Source of the DNA: an uncultured Acidobacteriota bacterium | Lineage (GTDB): Bacteria; Acidobacteriota; Blastocatellia; RBC074 | Direction of reading: 5' to 3' | Assembly: GCA_902825875.1 (NCBI GenBank) | Contig: CADECP010000007.1 | Span: 62,001-126,000, forward strand | DNA length: 64,000 bases | Shown: piece after piece, positions 25,967 to 35,374 of the stretch | Numbering within the stretch: position 1 is the first letter of the stretch | How the letters are laid out: each line of letters begins with the position of its first letter | Program-made: the position numbers and the translations under genes | Notes under the pieces: model-generated | The model's input: only the letters and a program-made list of their open reading frames with translations | Database searches by the model: none | Told to the model about the DNA's origin: nothing

Positions 25967-28142
25967 TGATCTTGAAATTGCTGAGCTTGAGCACTAGATA
26001 CCGAAAATCGCCCGGAGCCAAAACGCGCCTGCCATCGCTGCGGAAATGAATGCGGTGTTTGCCGGGCGGAATCGTAAAGCTGCGAGAAAACGCCAGAGGC
26101 TCTTTGCCGGTTTTGACCTGCTCATTCAACAACCCGCTGATTGAAAGCGTCGCATCGTTTTCGGTCGCAAACGATGTTTCCAGTTTGACCTCGCGCGCCT
26201 GAGCCGAACCGTTGGTGATTTCCAGTTCGCCAATGGCTGAACACCAGCGATACCGATTGTCCGGCGGCCCTTCCAATTCCGAACAACCCTCCGCCCAAAC
26301 CAGCAACAACGGATGCAGCGCCTCTTCGCGTTTGGCGGCAAATTGATCGCCGTATTTGGTTTGTAACTGAGCGCCGAAACTTCGCAGATCGAAAAAGACC
26401 AGCCTGCCGTTGTCGCTGGTGAATTGCGGTTTGCCGAGCGCGGCTTCGAGTTCTGATTCGATTTTAGTGTCGCTGAATCCTTCGCGGTTCAAATACAAAC
26501 CTTGAAAACCGCTGAGCGCGACGGTTTCAATCAATTCGGCAGTCGGTTTGGCGATCAGCAACTTTTGCCAGGCTTCGTCGTCGCGCCCCTGCATCGCGCC
26601 GTAACTCCAACGCAATCCTTCGCTGTGCAGATACCCGCGCGCGTGGTCGTAATCGAACATCCTGCCGACTTTGGGCGATTCGGGAAAGGAAACAAGCGGC
26701 AGTTGAAAGATCATCGCGCCCGCAGGCAGCGCCGTTTGAAGCTGACGCATGAATTTTTGGTCGGAATCGAACTCGGCTTTGTTTTTCGGATAATCGGGAA
26801 CGAACCGCGCGCTGGTTTGATCAAAGATTCCAAACGCCAGCGCGACCAGCAAACACGCGGCAAACGCCGTCTGCCGCGAAGACGTTTTGACGAACCGTTC
26901 GGCGAATTTGTCCAGAAGCCAGCCAACCGTCAGCAGCGAAAAGAAAGCGATAAAGATGCTCAGCCGGTTGTAAGCGCGAATTTTGGGCGTGATAACCAAC
27001 GCGATCAGCGCGCTTAAACCGCCAAAAGTGCCAAGCAACACCGCCGCCAGATTCAACACGCTCAACTGGCTGAGCAATCCGCCGGAGCCATCGGTTTCCA
27101 GACGCTCAAGTTCCGGTTTACGAACCAACAGCCAGCCAAACAACGTCACAAATCCGACCAGACCGATCATTCCCAAACTTGACGTGTCGTTTTCGTTGAT
27201 GAACTGGCGTTGATTGAAAGCAGCTTTGAGTTTGGCCAGCAAGGCCACGCGATGGCCTGTCACCGGCAACAGCAGTTGCGACAACCGGAAAGAATACAAC
27301 TCGGCATCAATCGCGGCCCGGCGAACGATGGGCGTGTCGCCGTATTGGCGCAGGTGCAAAACTCCCGGCAACAGATTGAGCATCAATCCGCCAAAAACAA
27401 TGGCAATCATCGCGGCTGGCAAAATCAGACAGCGCCAGTTGCGGCGGCTGACGGATGAAATGCACGCCGCTACCAGCAAAAAGAAGCACGTGAAAAAAGC
27501 GTAGTAAGTTCCGCCAGCCGAAATCAGCAAACAGATAATTGCCGAAGCCAGCAATTTCGGTTCGCGCCAGTTCAAACGAAACTTGCCAATCGTGGCATCC
27601 ACCAACGTCAACTTCCCCATCGCCAACCACAACGTGACCAGCGCCGCCAGCGGAACCAGAAAGTATGCAGACAAAAACAGATGATGAAGTCCGCGATCCA
27701 GGTGATACGGCAACATCGAATACAACACGCTGGCAAAGATCGCCGAAAGCTGTGAAATGCCAAGCTGGCGCAGCGCAAACATCGCCGACAGCGTCACCAA
27801 CGGGAACGTCAGCAGGTAAAACAGATTCAACGCCACGCCGTAATCTTTGGTAAACAACCCGATCAGCTTAATCATCGCAAACAGCAGGTTGTTATCCATC
27901 ATCGGCACGTCGCGCAGATTCAATTCGCCCGGCGCAGCCATCGCAGGGTTATCCACGTGCCAGCCGAAATCCAAAACGCCTTTGACCAGCATGGCGTTGT
28001 AATTCGCTTCGCCGTAATAAGTCAGCGGCACGCGCAAATCGGCCTGCCACAACTTCAGCGTGACTGTGACAAACAAAACTGTCAGGAAAACGGCTAGAAC
28101 ATACGCCGAGAAAGATTTGGGCGAGGGGCGGAGCTTTATCAT
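25950..28142 (-). CDS. Large polytopic membrane protein, GT-C/YfhO-like
   Basis: A 730-residue protein with about a dozen membrane helices in the first 440 residues and a soluble C-terminal half. The first outer loop (YYGEANYNAMLVKGVLDFGW) and LPYHLDRGLHHLFLSAYF suit a lipid-linked sugar transferase or YfhO-like enzyme; the distal part contains a beta-rich region (about 640-720). A role in decorating surface polymer is inference. The final residues (TTERE) and stop codon are written in repeat sequence. Confidence 0.65.
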   Translation of the reverse strand: MIKLRPSPKSFSAYVLAVFLTVLFVTVTLKLWQADLRVPLTYYGEANYNAMLVKGVLDFGWHVDNPAMAAPGELNLRDVPMMDNNLLFAMIKLIGLFTKDYGVALNLFYLLTFPLVTLSAMFALRQLGISQLSAIFASVLYSMLPYHLDRGLHHLFLSAYFLVPLAALVTLWLAMGKLTLVDATIGKFRLNWREPKLLASAIICLLISAGGTYYAFFTCFFLLVAACISSVSRRNWRCLILPAAMIAIVFGGLMLNLLPGVLHLRQYGDTPIVRRAAIDAELYSFRLSQLLLPVTGHRVALLAKLKAAFNQRQFINENDTSSLGMIGLVGFVTLFGWLLVRKPELERLETDGSGGLLSQLSVLNLAAVLLGTFGGLSALIALVITPKIRAYNRLSIFIAFFSLLTVGWLLDKFAERFVKTSSRQTAFAACLLVALAFGIFDQTSARFVPDYPKNKAEFDSDQKFMRQLQTALPAGAMIFQLPLVSFPESPKVGRMFDYDHARGYLHSEGLRWSYGAMQGRDDEAWQKLLIAKPTAELIETVALSGFQGLYLNREGFSDTKIESELEAALGKPQFTSDNGRLVFFDLRSFGAQLQTKYGDQFAAKREEALHPLLLVWAEGCSELEGPPDNRYRWCSAIGELEITNGSAQAREVKLETSFATENDATLSISGLLNEQVKTGKEPLAFSRSFTIPPGKHRIHFRSDGRRVLAPGDFRYLVLKLSNFKITTERE

Positions 28143-28155
28143 GGGGATTGAAGAT

Positions 28156-28183
28156 GGAGTGCTGCGTCAAACCGCAGCACTCC
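28156..28183. repeat. Perfect 11-base hairpin, GGAGTGCTGCG family
   Basis: GGAGTGCTGCG (28156-28166) and CGCAGCACTCC (28173-28183) pair exactly around a 6-base loop. It lies between two minus-strand genes, 8 bases beyond the SYLF stop; no T-tract follows, so it is a poor classical terminator. Confidence 0.88.
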
Positions 28184-28190
28184 GGGGAAG

Positions 28191-28871
28191 TTATTTCGAA
28201 TAGCGTTTGAGTGTCGTCGGAAAAGTCGCCACGTCCGCCGAAGCTTTGCTGCCTTTCAGCACGGTTTCTGCGGGAACGCCTTTGCCGTAAACGGCTTCCA
28301 TGTCGCTTTCGTCCAACGTAATCACAGCACCTTTCAGTTCCAAACCGATGAACAGCCCTTTGCTGCGCGAATAGGAAAGGATTTCCGCATTGAGCTTCAA
28401 ATCGGTTGAAGCTCCAGCCTGGCGACCGACCGGCCCGGCTGCGACCGAAGCATCGCCGCCGACTTCAAATTTGCTTTTCAGCAAACTGTTCAAGCCTTTT
28501 TCATTCATAAACAGAAAAACGAAGTCGGTGGATTGCACACCGATTTGCGGACCTAAACTGCCGCCTTTCAGATCGAAAAACGCCGGGCTGCTCCAACCGG
28601 ATTTGGTGCGGCAACTGGCAACGCCGCGTCCGCCGCGTCCGCCGAGTCCCAGCACGCCGGCTTTAATCACTCCGGGAAACACGGCGATGCAAACTGCTTT
28701 GGCAAGCACGCTGTCCGGCACGGCTTTGTCCGGAGCGTCCATAATTTCCTTGAACACTGTGGCGGCTTTGTTCGACTGTTTGACGGCGTCAGCCTTGTTG
28801 AACGCGGCTGCGTTGGGTGCCAGCGCCAGACACACAGCGCAGGCAAGAGCGAATGTAAACCTGAATTTCAT
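28191..28871 (-). CDS. SYLF (YSC84-like) domain exported protein, second copy
   Basis: A 226-residue protein with a signal peptide (MKFRFTFALACAVCLALAPN, cleavage near AAA) and a complete SYLF domain: [62 protein letters not shown]. It is the same architecture as 10567-11298 but diverged, so an old duplication. The function in bacteria is unsettled; lipid binding is known for the domain in eukaryotes. Confidence 0.88.
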   Translation of the reverse strand: MKFRFTFALACAVCLALAPNAAAFNKADAVKQSNKAATVFKEIMDAPDKAVPDSVLAKAVCIAVFPGVIKAGVLGLGGRGGRGVASCRTKSGWSSPAFFDLKGGSLGPQIGVQSTDFVFLFMNEKGLNSLLKSKFEVGGDASVAAGPVGRQAGASTDLKLNAEILSYSRSKGLFIGLELKGAVITLDESDMEAVYGKGVPAETVLKGSKASADVATFPTTLKRYSK

Positions 28872-28992
28872 GACTCCTCCTGAAAGTTTGGTTGTTAGAG
28901 TTGTTACGACTTGGTGAAACGATGACCGCTTGTTTGTGGGATACCAGCGGCGCGGATTTTCTCAAAAGCAATCAGCCAAGTAAAATGCGGTT

Positions 28993-29379
28993 ATGGCCAC
29001 AAACGATGAACCAATAGAGCAAGCAGCAGTAATCCGATTTCCAACCGACCGCGAATCGTTGGAGCGCGATTGCGATGTGGAATTTTTTGTCGCCGGAGGG
29101 CCTGGCGGGCAGCACCGCAACAAAGTCGAAACCGGTGTGCGGCTGACGCATCGCCCCAGCGGTTTGGTCGTCACGGCAACCGAACGGCGTTCGCAATCCG
29201 CCAACCGCGAAGCCGCGTTTGAGCGAATGGCCGAAAAATTGGAAGCCCGACAACGCATTCGCAAACCGCGTCGGGCAACTAAACCCAGCGCCGCCGCCAA
29301 ACAAAAACGCATTCAGGAAAAGAAAAAAACCGGCGAGCGAAAGAAGGCTCGCGGCAAAATGAAAGGTTACGAGGATTAA
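28993..29379 (+). CDS. RF-1 domain GGQ protein, ArfB/YaeJ-like
   Basis: A 128-residue protein with the peptidyl-tRNA hydrolysis loop AGGPGGQHRNKVETGVRLTH; GGQ is at residues 38-40. A strongly basic tail (KKKTGERKKARGKMKG) follows, as in ArfB and mitochondrial C12orf65-type factors, where it lies in the mRNA tunnel of stalled ribosomes. It lacks the codon-recognition domains of RF1/RF2, so it probably releases peptides from stalled or split ribosomes. The next gene starts 7 bases downstream. Confidence 0.87.
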   Translation: MATNDEPIEQAAVIRFPTDRESLERDCDVEFFVAGGPGGQHRNKVETGVRLTHRPSGLVVTATERRSQSANREAAFERMAEKLEARQRIRKPRRATKPSAAAKQKRIQEKKKTGERKKARGKMKGYED

Positions 29380-29386
29380 AAAAACA

Positions 29387-30166
29387 ATGGCTCGACTCAA
29401 AGACAAAATCGCCGTTGTCACAGGCTCCGGTTCGGGAATGGGCGAAGGCATCGCGCGGCTGTTTGCCGAAGAAGGCGCCAGGTTGATGATTTCCGACCGC
29501 GACCTGAACGCTGCCGAAACCGTTGCCGCCAGTTTAACGGAACAGGGCTTCACGGCCATCGCGCGCAAAGCAGACGTTTCCAGTGAAGCCGATTGCCGCA
29601 CGTTGATTGATGACGCTGTCGCTCATTTCGGGCGCATTGATGTGTTGGTCAACACCGTCGGCTGGAGCAAACGCGGAACCATCGAAACCACCAGCGTGGA
29701 AGAATGGGATGGCGTGTTCGCTGTTAACGTGCGCGGTTCGTTCATCTGCACCCAGCAAGCCGTCAAACACATGAAAACGCAAGACGGCGGTTCGATCATC
29801 AACATCGGCTCGGTCAACGCTTACATCGGCGAACCGAAGTTGATGGCTTACTCTGCTGCCAAAGGCGCATTGATGACGCTGACCAAAAATCTGGCCAGTT
29901 ATTTGAATCAATACCGCATTCGCGTCAATCAATTGAACGTCGGTTGGACGCTGACGCCGAACGAACACCGCGTCAAAGTTGAAGAAGAAGGCAAGGGCGA
30001 AATCTGGCTGGCCGAAGCCGAAGCGACTCGCCCTTGGAAACGATTGCTGGTTCCGCGCGAAGTCGGTTACGCCGCGCTGTATTTCGCCAGCGACGAAAGC
30101 GAACTGGTCACCGGTTCGATTTTGGACATGGAGCAATATCCGGTCGGCGCTCCGCCAAACTGGTAG
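29387..30166 (+). CDS. Short-chain dehydrogenase/reductase
   Basis: A 259-residue classical SDR: the NAD(P) loop TGSGSGMGEG at 12-21, Asp at 37 in SDRDLN favouring NAD(H), catalytic Ser142, Tyr155 and Lys159 (YSAAKG), and a C-terminal SILDMEQYPVGAPPNW lid. The NNAG motif is changed to NTVG at 89-92. The substrate is unknown; sugar or hydroxy-acid oxidation is typical. It may be co-transcribed with the release-factor-like gene. Confidence 0.88.
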   Translation: MARLKDKIAVVTGSGSGMGEGIARLFAEEGARLMISDRDLNAAETVAASLTEQGFTAIARKADVSSEADCRTLIDDAVAHFGRIDVLVNTVGWSKRGTIETTSVEEWDGVFAVNVRGSFICTQQAVKHMKTQDGGSIINIGSVNAYIGEPKLMAYSAAKGALMTLTKNLASYLNQYRIRVNQLNVGWTLTPNEHRVKVEEEGKGEIWLAEAEATRPWKRLLVPREVGYAALYFASDESELVTGSILDMEQYPVGAPPNW

Positions 30167-30190
30167 GCGCACAAACATACAAGAGGTGTG

Positions 30191-30715
30191 ATGAACGAAA
30201 TCGTGATTTTTCCTAGCCGTTGGAAAACAGCATTGGCCTTTCTTGGCTGTGTCGGATTTGTCGCATTGGGATGTTTTTTGATCGCAAGTTCCAGCGGCAG
30301 ATTGGACGACCTGTTTATGTCGCTGATTGGTGGAGTCGCCATTCTGTTCTTTGGCTCAATCGGTTTGTACATCGGGTACAGACTGATTCGCCCGTCTCCC
30401 GCGTTGCGAATTAACGAAGACGGAATTTATGACAACGCTTCTCTCAGCGGCGTCGGATTGATCCGCTGGGAAGAGATCGCCGAAATTTTTGTGTACAGCG
30501 TGGTGGGGCAAAAGACGCTTGGCATTGTTCCGTTGGATTGGCCGGCGTTGCTGGCCAGACAGCCCCGCTACAAACAGGCGTTGATGAACGCGAATGCTGG
30601 CGTGGCGGGAGCGCCGATCAACATCCCACAAGCGATTTTGCCTATGCCGATAGAAGAGCTGCAAGAAAAAATCCTGAGTTATCACGCCACACGACTTGAC
30701 CAAACGAAGCCGTAA
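30191..30715 (+). CDS. Small membrane protein, STM3941-like
   Basis: Encodes 174 residues with two membrane helices (about 12-32 and 42-65, TALAFLGCVGFVALGCFLIA and AILFFGSIGLYIGY) and a C-terminal domain containing PALRINEDGIYDNASLSGVG and IRWEEIAEIFVY. This pattern, a double-helix anchor with a PH-like tail, matches my memory of the STM3941 family. The ATG at 30191 is preferred to the GTG one codon earlier. Unknown function. Confidence 0.62.
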   Translation: MNEIVIFPSRWKTALAFLGCVGFVALGCFLIASSSGRLDDLFMSLIGGVAILFFGSIGLYIGYRLIRPSPALRINEDGIYDNASLSGVGLIRWEEIAEIFVYSVVGQKTLGIVPLDWPALLARQPRYKQALMNANAGVAGAPINIPQAILPMPIEELQEKILSYHATRLDQTKP

Positions 30716-30727
30716 CTTGAATCAACC

Positions 30728-31072
30728 ATGACACCTGACAAATCATTGCGGCTGGTCAAATTACTTCACACTGTGGTGTGGTGCTTCTTTGTCGTTTGCA
30801 TCATCGTAATTCCCATCGCTGGCTATGTTGGAAGATTCGATCTGGCATTTGGATTCACTGCGATCGTCTTGATCGAAGTGTTGATTCTGCTCTTGAACGG
30901 ATTCAAATGCCCGCTGACGGGTATAGCCGCCAGATTCACAGACGACCGCAGTGACAACTTTGACATTTATTGGCCAGTCTGGATTGCGCGCCACAACAAA
31001 CTTATCTTTGGATCGCTCTTTTTAGCGGGCACGGTTTACGCCCTTGCTCGCTGGGTTGGATGGTTGAGCTAA
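30728..31072 (+). CDS. Small polytopic membrane protein, DUF2784-like
   Basis: A 114-residue protein with three or so membrane segments. The loop FKCPLTGIAARFTDDRSDNF and WIARHNKLIFG recall the DUF2784 pattern. It begins 12 bases after the previous gene. I cannot give a function. Confidence 0.6.
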   Translation: MTPDKSLRLVKLLHTVVWCFFVVCIIVIPIAGYVGRFDLAFGFTAIVLIEVLILLLNGFKCPLTGIAARFTDDRSDNFDIYWPVWIARHNKLIFGSLFLAGTVYALARWVGWLS

Positions 31073-31085
31073 TCATCGCACGCTG

Positions 31086-34000
31086 TTACACGCCGAGCAT
31101 GACGATTTGGTCGGTGAAACCTTCGAAGCTGTCGTCGTGGCTGATGACGAACAGTTGCTGAAAATCTTTGATGCGACCGATTTGCTGAGCCAGATTCGAC
31201 CGGCGCTCTTCGTCCATGTTGGTCGTCGGTTCGTCGAAAAAAGCGATGTTCAATTCCGAAAGCTCCTTCAACAACGCCAGCCGCACGGCCAATGCCGCAG
31301 CCATTTGCTCGCCGCCTGACAAATTTTGAAACGGACGTTCGCGGCCTTCTTCTTCCAGAGTGATTTCGTAATCCTTCGCCCAGCGCAACGTCGCGTCAAA
31401 CCGTCCGGTGATTTCGCGGAACAGTTGATTGGCTTCGGCGGAAATCGAATGCACGTGTAGTTCGGTGATGTACGGCGCGGCTTTTTGCAAAATGTCGCGG
31501 ATGAAATCGGCGGTTTCGCGCAACCGTTGAGCTTTTTCTTTTGCCGCCAGATGTTCGCGCATGCGTTCGCGGACTTCTTCCAGTCGGGCGAGCTGCGTCG
31601 CCAGCCGTTCCAATTGTTGCCGCGAAGTTTCAAGCTGCGTCGTCAGTTGCGTTGCGCGTTCGCGCCATTGATCCAGATCGCTCAAAGCGCGGCGATGCGC
31701 GTCGGCGTCGTATTCGGTTTCAAGTCGGGTCAGTTCGGTTTTCGCCGCCGTCAACGAGCTTTCCGTTTCGGCAATTTCAGTTTCGGTGGCGGTCAATTCC
31801 TGCTGGCGCGTGTTGAGCGTGTCGGCAATTTTTTTGTTTTGAATGAAGGCGTGGTAATCACTTTCGTGTTGTCGGCGCGCTTCTGTGGCAACCGAAAGTT
31901 CGGCGTCGAGCGAAGCGAACGCCTGCGATTCGGTTTTCAGTTGGTCGAGTTGCAATGCTATTTCTGCGGCTTGTTGATTGGCTTTTCCGGCTTCGCGTTG
32001 CCATTCTGGTTCGCGGGCGATGGTTTGGTTCAGCGCCGAGCTTCTGCCGCGCGGATCGTTCAACGCGCGCAGGCTGGTTTCGGCATCGGCGAGATGTTTT
32101 TCGATGTCGCCGATTTCAGCAATGCGATGGGATGCTGCGTCGCGTTCGGCGCGTTTGTTTTCGCCTTCGGCGGTGATTGTTGCTTGTTCGTTTCGCAGGA
32201 CTTCGGCCTGGCTGGCCAGCGCCTGAGCTTCGCGGGCTTGGCGCAATTGTGCATCGAGTTCCGCGCGGCGAGTTTTCAACTGCTGAACTTCTTTTTCGCT
32301 GAGTTTTGCCCCCGCGGCTGTTTCGCTTTCGAGTTCGGCAATCTGTTGGCGTTTGGTTTCGGCTTCGCTGGTCAGCCGAGCGGTTTCCGTTTGCAAATGC
32401 GGCAACCGAGCCGAATCTGCCGCAGCCGTGCGCGCGTGGCGAACTTCTTCAACCAGCGCGGTCAGCGACTTCGCCAGTTTTTCGATGTCGTTGCGCCTGG
32501 CTTCCAATCCGACGCGAAAGCGCGAATCCAGCGATTCGCCCGGTTTCAGGTTCAAACATTTTTCAGTCAGCAGCGGACAAACGCCGCCCGATTCCAAAGC
32601 GCGAATCATTTCTTCGTCGCGCGCGATCTCGGCTTTCAACGCGGCCAGGCGTTCGGTTTCGCGTTGTTGATTGCTTTCCAGTTCGGCCAGCTTCGCCGAC
32701 AGAGTTGCTGATTTTTCCAGCTTGGCGGCATCGCGCGAAATTTTTTCAAGCTCTTTGCCAACGCGCGCCTGCTCTTTTTGCAGCGAAGCCAGATGATCGC
32801 GTTTCAATTTGTAATTGCCAAAAGCCAGTTCTTTTTCGGCGATGTCGGCATCGAGTCGCGCGCGTTCGGTTTCCAATTCGGCGATGTTGGCAGCTTTGGC
32901 TGCTTGCGCGTCGGCGATTTCGACTTGTTTGGCGAGTTCGGAATATCGCTGGCGCAATTTGCTCAATTCACGATCCAGCGTTGCCAGTGCGTTTTGCAAC
33001 CCTTGAAGTTCGCCCCGCCGTTCGCGCAATTCAGCGATGCCGCTTTCGATGACGGTTTGCTGTTCGACCGGTTCCGCCAGTTTGCCAAGCTCTTCGCGTG
33101 CATTGGCGACTTCGGCCAACCGTTGTTCTGCCAGCTTTTCGTGGCTGCGCGCTTCGATCAATTCGCGTTCGATGGCGGCTTGGCGAGTTTTCAACGCTTC
33201 GCGGGCTTCGCGCTGTTTTTCCAGTTCGGTCAGCCGCGAATTTGCTGCCAGATACGTTTCGTAACCGGCGGTCGAAGCAGTCACGATGTCGGCGGCTTTG
33301 CGCGACTGTTCAACTGATTCGCGCGCGACGACCAACGAATCTTTTTTGAGTTCAAGTTTGACGCCCAGCCGTTCGATGCTGCCGCGTTGCGTTTCGATTT
33401 GCCGATTGAGTTCGTCGAATTTGGCGACAATGCCTGCGGCTTGTTCGCGCGCTTCGCCAGCCTGTCGGCTTTCAGCTTCCAGCGATTGCACGCGCGTGGT
33501 GGTTTCGTCGTGTTCGCGGCGGGTTTCTTCGTAAGCTCGCAATTCGCCTTCGGCGGCAGCCAGTTGTTTGTCGGTTTCGGCGATGCGGCTTTCGATGTGG
33601 CGAATGGTATCGCGCAAATTGTCAGAAGCTTTTCGATACTCTTCGACCTTCAGAATTTGATCGAAGACGGTTTTGCGATTGGCGGGCGAAAGCGTGAAAT
33701 CGTAAGTAAAGGTGCCCTGCGGAACGCCGATGGTAGATTTGAACAGTGCGGCCAGATCGGTGTCGGCTTCGACTTTCAGGTGTTGCCGTAACCACGGCAA
33801 CACGTCTTTTTTCTGTTCCAGCAAACGGGTTTTGGTCGCCGGATCAAACACGAAATAACCGTTGCCGGTGTCGCGCGTGACGACGTATTCGCGTTCGTCC
33901 AAATCGGAAACGAACGACACGGCGACTTTGCCGCGTTTGGTTCCGCGTTTGACGAAGTCTTCTTTTTTGTAATCCAGGTGATCGAACAGCGCCCAGGCGA

Positions 34001-34127
34001 TGGCTTCCAGAATGGTGGTTTTGCCGGAACCGTTTTGTCCGCAAATGGCTATGACGCCGGGCTGAAAAGTGAACTGGGCTTCGGCGTGATTTTTGATGTT
34101 CTCAAGTTCGACTTTGGTAATCAGCAC
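31086..34127 (-). CDS. Rad50/SbcC-like SMC-family ATPase
   Basis: A 1013-residue ATPase with N-terminal Walker A GQNGSGKT at 30-37, two very long coiled coils, and C-terminal signature LSGGEQMAAALAVRL and Walker B IAFFDEPTTNMDEERR. This is the Rad50/SbcC layout for DNA end processing. Instead of a CxxC zinc hook the midpoint at about 513-521 is GGVCPLLTEKCLNL, with the cysteines six residues apart. No sbcD/mre11 nuclease gene is adjacent on either side, so either the partner is elsewhere or the protein acts differently. Confidence 0.85.
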   Translation of the reverse strand: MLITKVELENIKNHAEAQFTFQPGVIAICGQNGSGKTTILEAIAWALFDHLDYKKEDFVKRGTKRGKVAVSFVSDLDEREYVVTRDTGNGYFVFDPATKTRLLEQKKDVLPWLRQHLKVEADTDLAALFKSTIGVPQGTFTYDFTLSPANRKTVFDQILKVEEYRKASDNLRDTIRHIESRIAETDKQLAAAEGELRAYEETRREHDETTTRVQSLEAESRQAGEAREQAAGIVAKFDELNRQIETQRGSIERLGVKLELKKDSLVVARESVEQSRKAADIVTASTAGYETYLAANSRLTELEKQREAREALKTRQAAIERELIEARSHEKLAEQRLAEVANAREELGKLAEPVEQQTVIESGIAELRERRGELQGLQNALATLDRELSKLRQRYSELAKQVEIADAQAAKAANIAELETERARLDADIAEKELAFGNYKLKRDHLASLQKEQARVGKELEKISRDAAKLEKSATLSAKLAELESNQQRETERLAALKAEIARDEEMIRALESGGVCPLLTEKCLNLKPGESLDSRFRVGLEARRNDIEKLAKSLTALVEEVRHARTAAADSARLPHLQTETARLTSEAETKRQQIAELESETAAGAKLSEKEVQQLKTRRAELDAQLRQAREAQALASQAEVLRNEQATITAEGENKRAERDAASHRIAEIGDIEKHLADAETSLRALNDPRGRSSALNQTIAREPEWQREAGKANQQAAEIALQLDQLKTESQAFASLDAELSVATEARRQHESDYHAFIQNKKIADTLNTRQQELTATETEIAETESSLTAAKTELTRLETEYDADAHRRALSDLDQWRERATQLTTQLETSRQQLERLATQLARLEEVRERMREHLAAKEKAQRLRETADFIRDILQKAAPYITELHVHSISAEANQLFREITGRFDATLRWAKDYEITLEEEGRERPFQNLSGGEQMAAALAVRLALLKELSELNIAFFDEPTTNMDEERRSNLAQQIGRIKDFQQLFVISHDDSFEGFTDQIVMLGV

Positions 34128-34140
34128 GAGGAAAGGCGAT

Positions 34141-34216
34141 GGTTGACAGTTGATAGTTGATAGTTGGCTTTGCTGAGCGCCACTATCAACTATCCATTCT
34201 CAACAATCCACTATAC
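34141..34216. repeat. Quasi-palindromic island, GTTGATAGTTGATAG family
   Basis: GTTGACAGTTGATAGTTGAT on the left, CACTATCAACTATCCATTC on the right. It lies between two minus-strand genes and overlaps the last codon and TAG stop of the small gene at 34211-34450. Confidence 0.87.
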
Positions 34217-34450
34217 TGTGGCATGTTCGACAACTTCCGGGTTGTCGGTGTGGCCAAGCAGATGGCGGCCTTCGGCGCTACGCGGGTCAATGGTGCGGAC
34301 GTGTTTGCGGCCTTTCATTTCCCAAATTGCCGTGATCTTTCCGTTCTTTTCGACAGCGTGGTACGAGGTTTCGTCGTGATGCACTTCGACAGTTTCGGCA
34401 GGCGCTTCTGCGGGCGCAGCAATCGCTTCTGTGTTGGTATTTTCGCTCAT
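34211..34450 (-). CDS. Small acidic/Ala-rich protein of unknown function
   Basis: A 79-residue protein: an unstructured Ala/Pro/Glu N-terminus (NTEAIAAPAEAPAETVEV) and a compact second half (YHAVEKNGKITAIWEMKGRK, RTIDPRSAEGRHLLGHTD). The start at 34450 is preceded by GGAG; the longer reading from 34516 adds non-coding-like sequence. I do not recognise a family. The stop codon (34211-34213) falls in repeat sequence. Confidence 0.6.
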   Translation of the reverse strand: MSENTNTEAIAAPAEAPAETVEVHHDETSYHAVEKNGKITAIWEMKGRKHVRTIDPRSAEGRHLLGHTDNPEVVEHATV

Positions 34451-34709
34451 TGGTTGTTTGCTCCTGATTTCATTATGGAATTTTGCGAGGTTTTGAAGTA
34501 AGCCGGATTGTGCCACACGGCTTGCGAAACTGTCTAGCGATTGATGTTTTGACGCGGTTCTATCGGCTGAAAGACGGCAAATTTATTGTGACTTTTCCCG
34601 GAACAGGGTCGTCTTAACCGGCAGCAAATTGCGCCGTCAGCGTTGAACAGCAACCTGAAAAGTGGCGCAAGCGGTTTTACCAATCACAATTTTTCAGGGA
34701 GACAAACCA

Positions 34710-35267
34710 ATGAAACGAACAATTGCAATGTGTGGCGCGTTCGCCTTGTTGCTGGCCTTGTCGGTAACGGCATCGGCGCAAAAAGGCGCGAACTTCGCAG
34801 GCACTTGGGAACTGGATAAATCCAAAAGCCAGTTGCCGGGACGACAAGCGGAAATGATTCAAAGCGTAACCTGGACGGTGACGCAGGACGCCAACCAACT
34901 TTCGCGTGATCAGAAAATGGAACGCAATCCGAACGCGCAAGCACCTGCGGGCGGCCCTCCGGGCGGTGGCGGTCGAGGCGGCGGTGGCGGAATGATGGGC
35001 GGCGGCGGCCCGTTGACCGTCAAACTGGATGGCAGCGAAAGCAAAACTGAAAACGAACGCGGCAAATCTGCAACCAAAGCCACTTGGCAAGGCAGCGTTC
35101 TTGAAATCAAAACCGTTGGCACGTTCAACACGCCGAACGGCGAAATGACCACGACCACGACCGAACATTGGGAACTGGCCGACGGTGGCAAAACTCTGAA
35201 AGTGCATCGCGTGTCTGAATCTCCGCGTGGCCCGCAAGAATCCACCTGGGTTTTCACCAAGAAGTAA
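34710..35267 (+). CDS. Exported Gly-rich protein of unknown function
   Basis: A 185-residue secreted protein: signal peptide MKRTIAMCGAFALLLALSVT (cleavage near ASA-QK), then FAGTWELDKSKSQLPGR, a glycine-rich linker (residues about 88-105, with GGGGRGG and MMGGGG), and a second half reading LTVKLDGSESKTENERGK and HWELADGGKTLKVHRVSES. The pattern GTWELD...W...L suggests a small beta-barrel of lipocalin-like design, common as multi-copy secreted proteins in acidobacteria; that is inference. A GGGAG ribosome site supports the start. A strong hairpin follows the stop. Confidence 0.75.
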   Translation: MKRTIAMCGAFALLLALSVTASAQKGANFAGTWELDKSKSQLPGRQAEMIQSVTWTVTQDANQLSRDQKMERNPNAQAPAGGPPGGGGRGGGGGMMGGGGPLTVKLDGSESKTENERGKSATKATWQGSVLEIKTVGTFNTPNGEMTTTTTEHWELADGGKTLKVHRVSESPRGPQESTWVFTKK

Positions 35268-35294
35268 ATTCCCGCCTGCAATCAGGCAAAGCTC

Positions 35295-35333
35295 AAACGG
35301 GCGATTTTTCCAGCTTGGAAAGGTCGCCCGTTT
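35295..35333 (+). terminator. Strong hairpin after the exported protein gene
   Basis: AAACGGGCGA (35295-35304) pairs exactly with TCGCCCGTTT (35324-35333), and an inner TTTCCA-GCT-TGGAAA stem continues it. The stem ends in TTT but the following T-run is short. It is the only clear terminator-like hairpin in the window that is not a word repeat. Confidence 0.7.
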
Positions 35334-35374
35334 CTGTTGCCAGCAAAAAGCCTGACTGTTAAGTTCACGCCACC

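Noticed and set aside
31485..32711. Long plus-strand open frame (408 codons) antisense to the SbcC-like gene
   Set aside because: It mirrors the coiled-coil codons of the real gene, has Phe/Arg-rich composition and no recognisable domain.
34960..35020. Glycine-rich coding stretch as a repeat element
   Set aside because: It is ordinary GGC/GGT codon repetition in a linker of an exported protein and shares no word with the islands.
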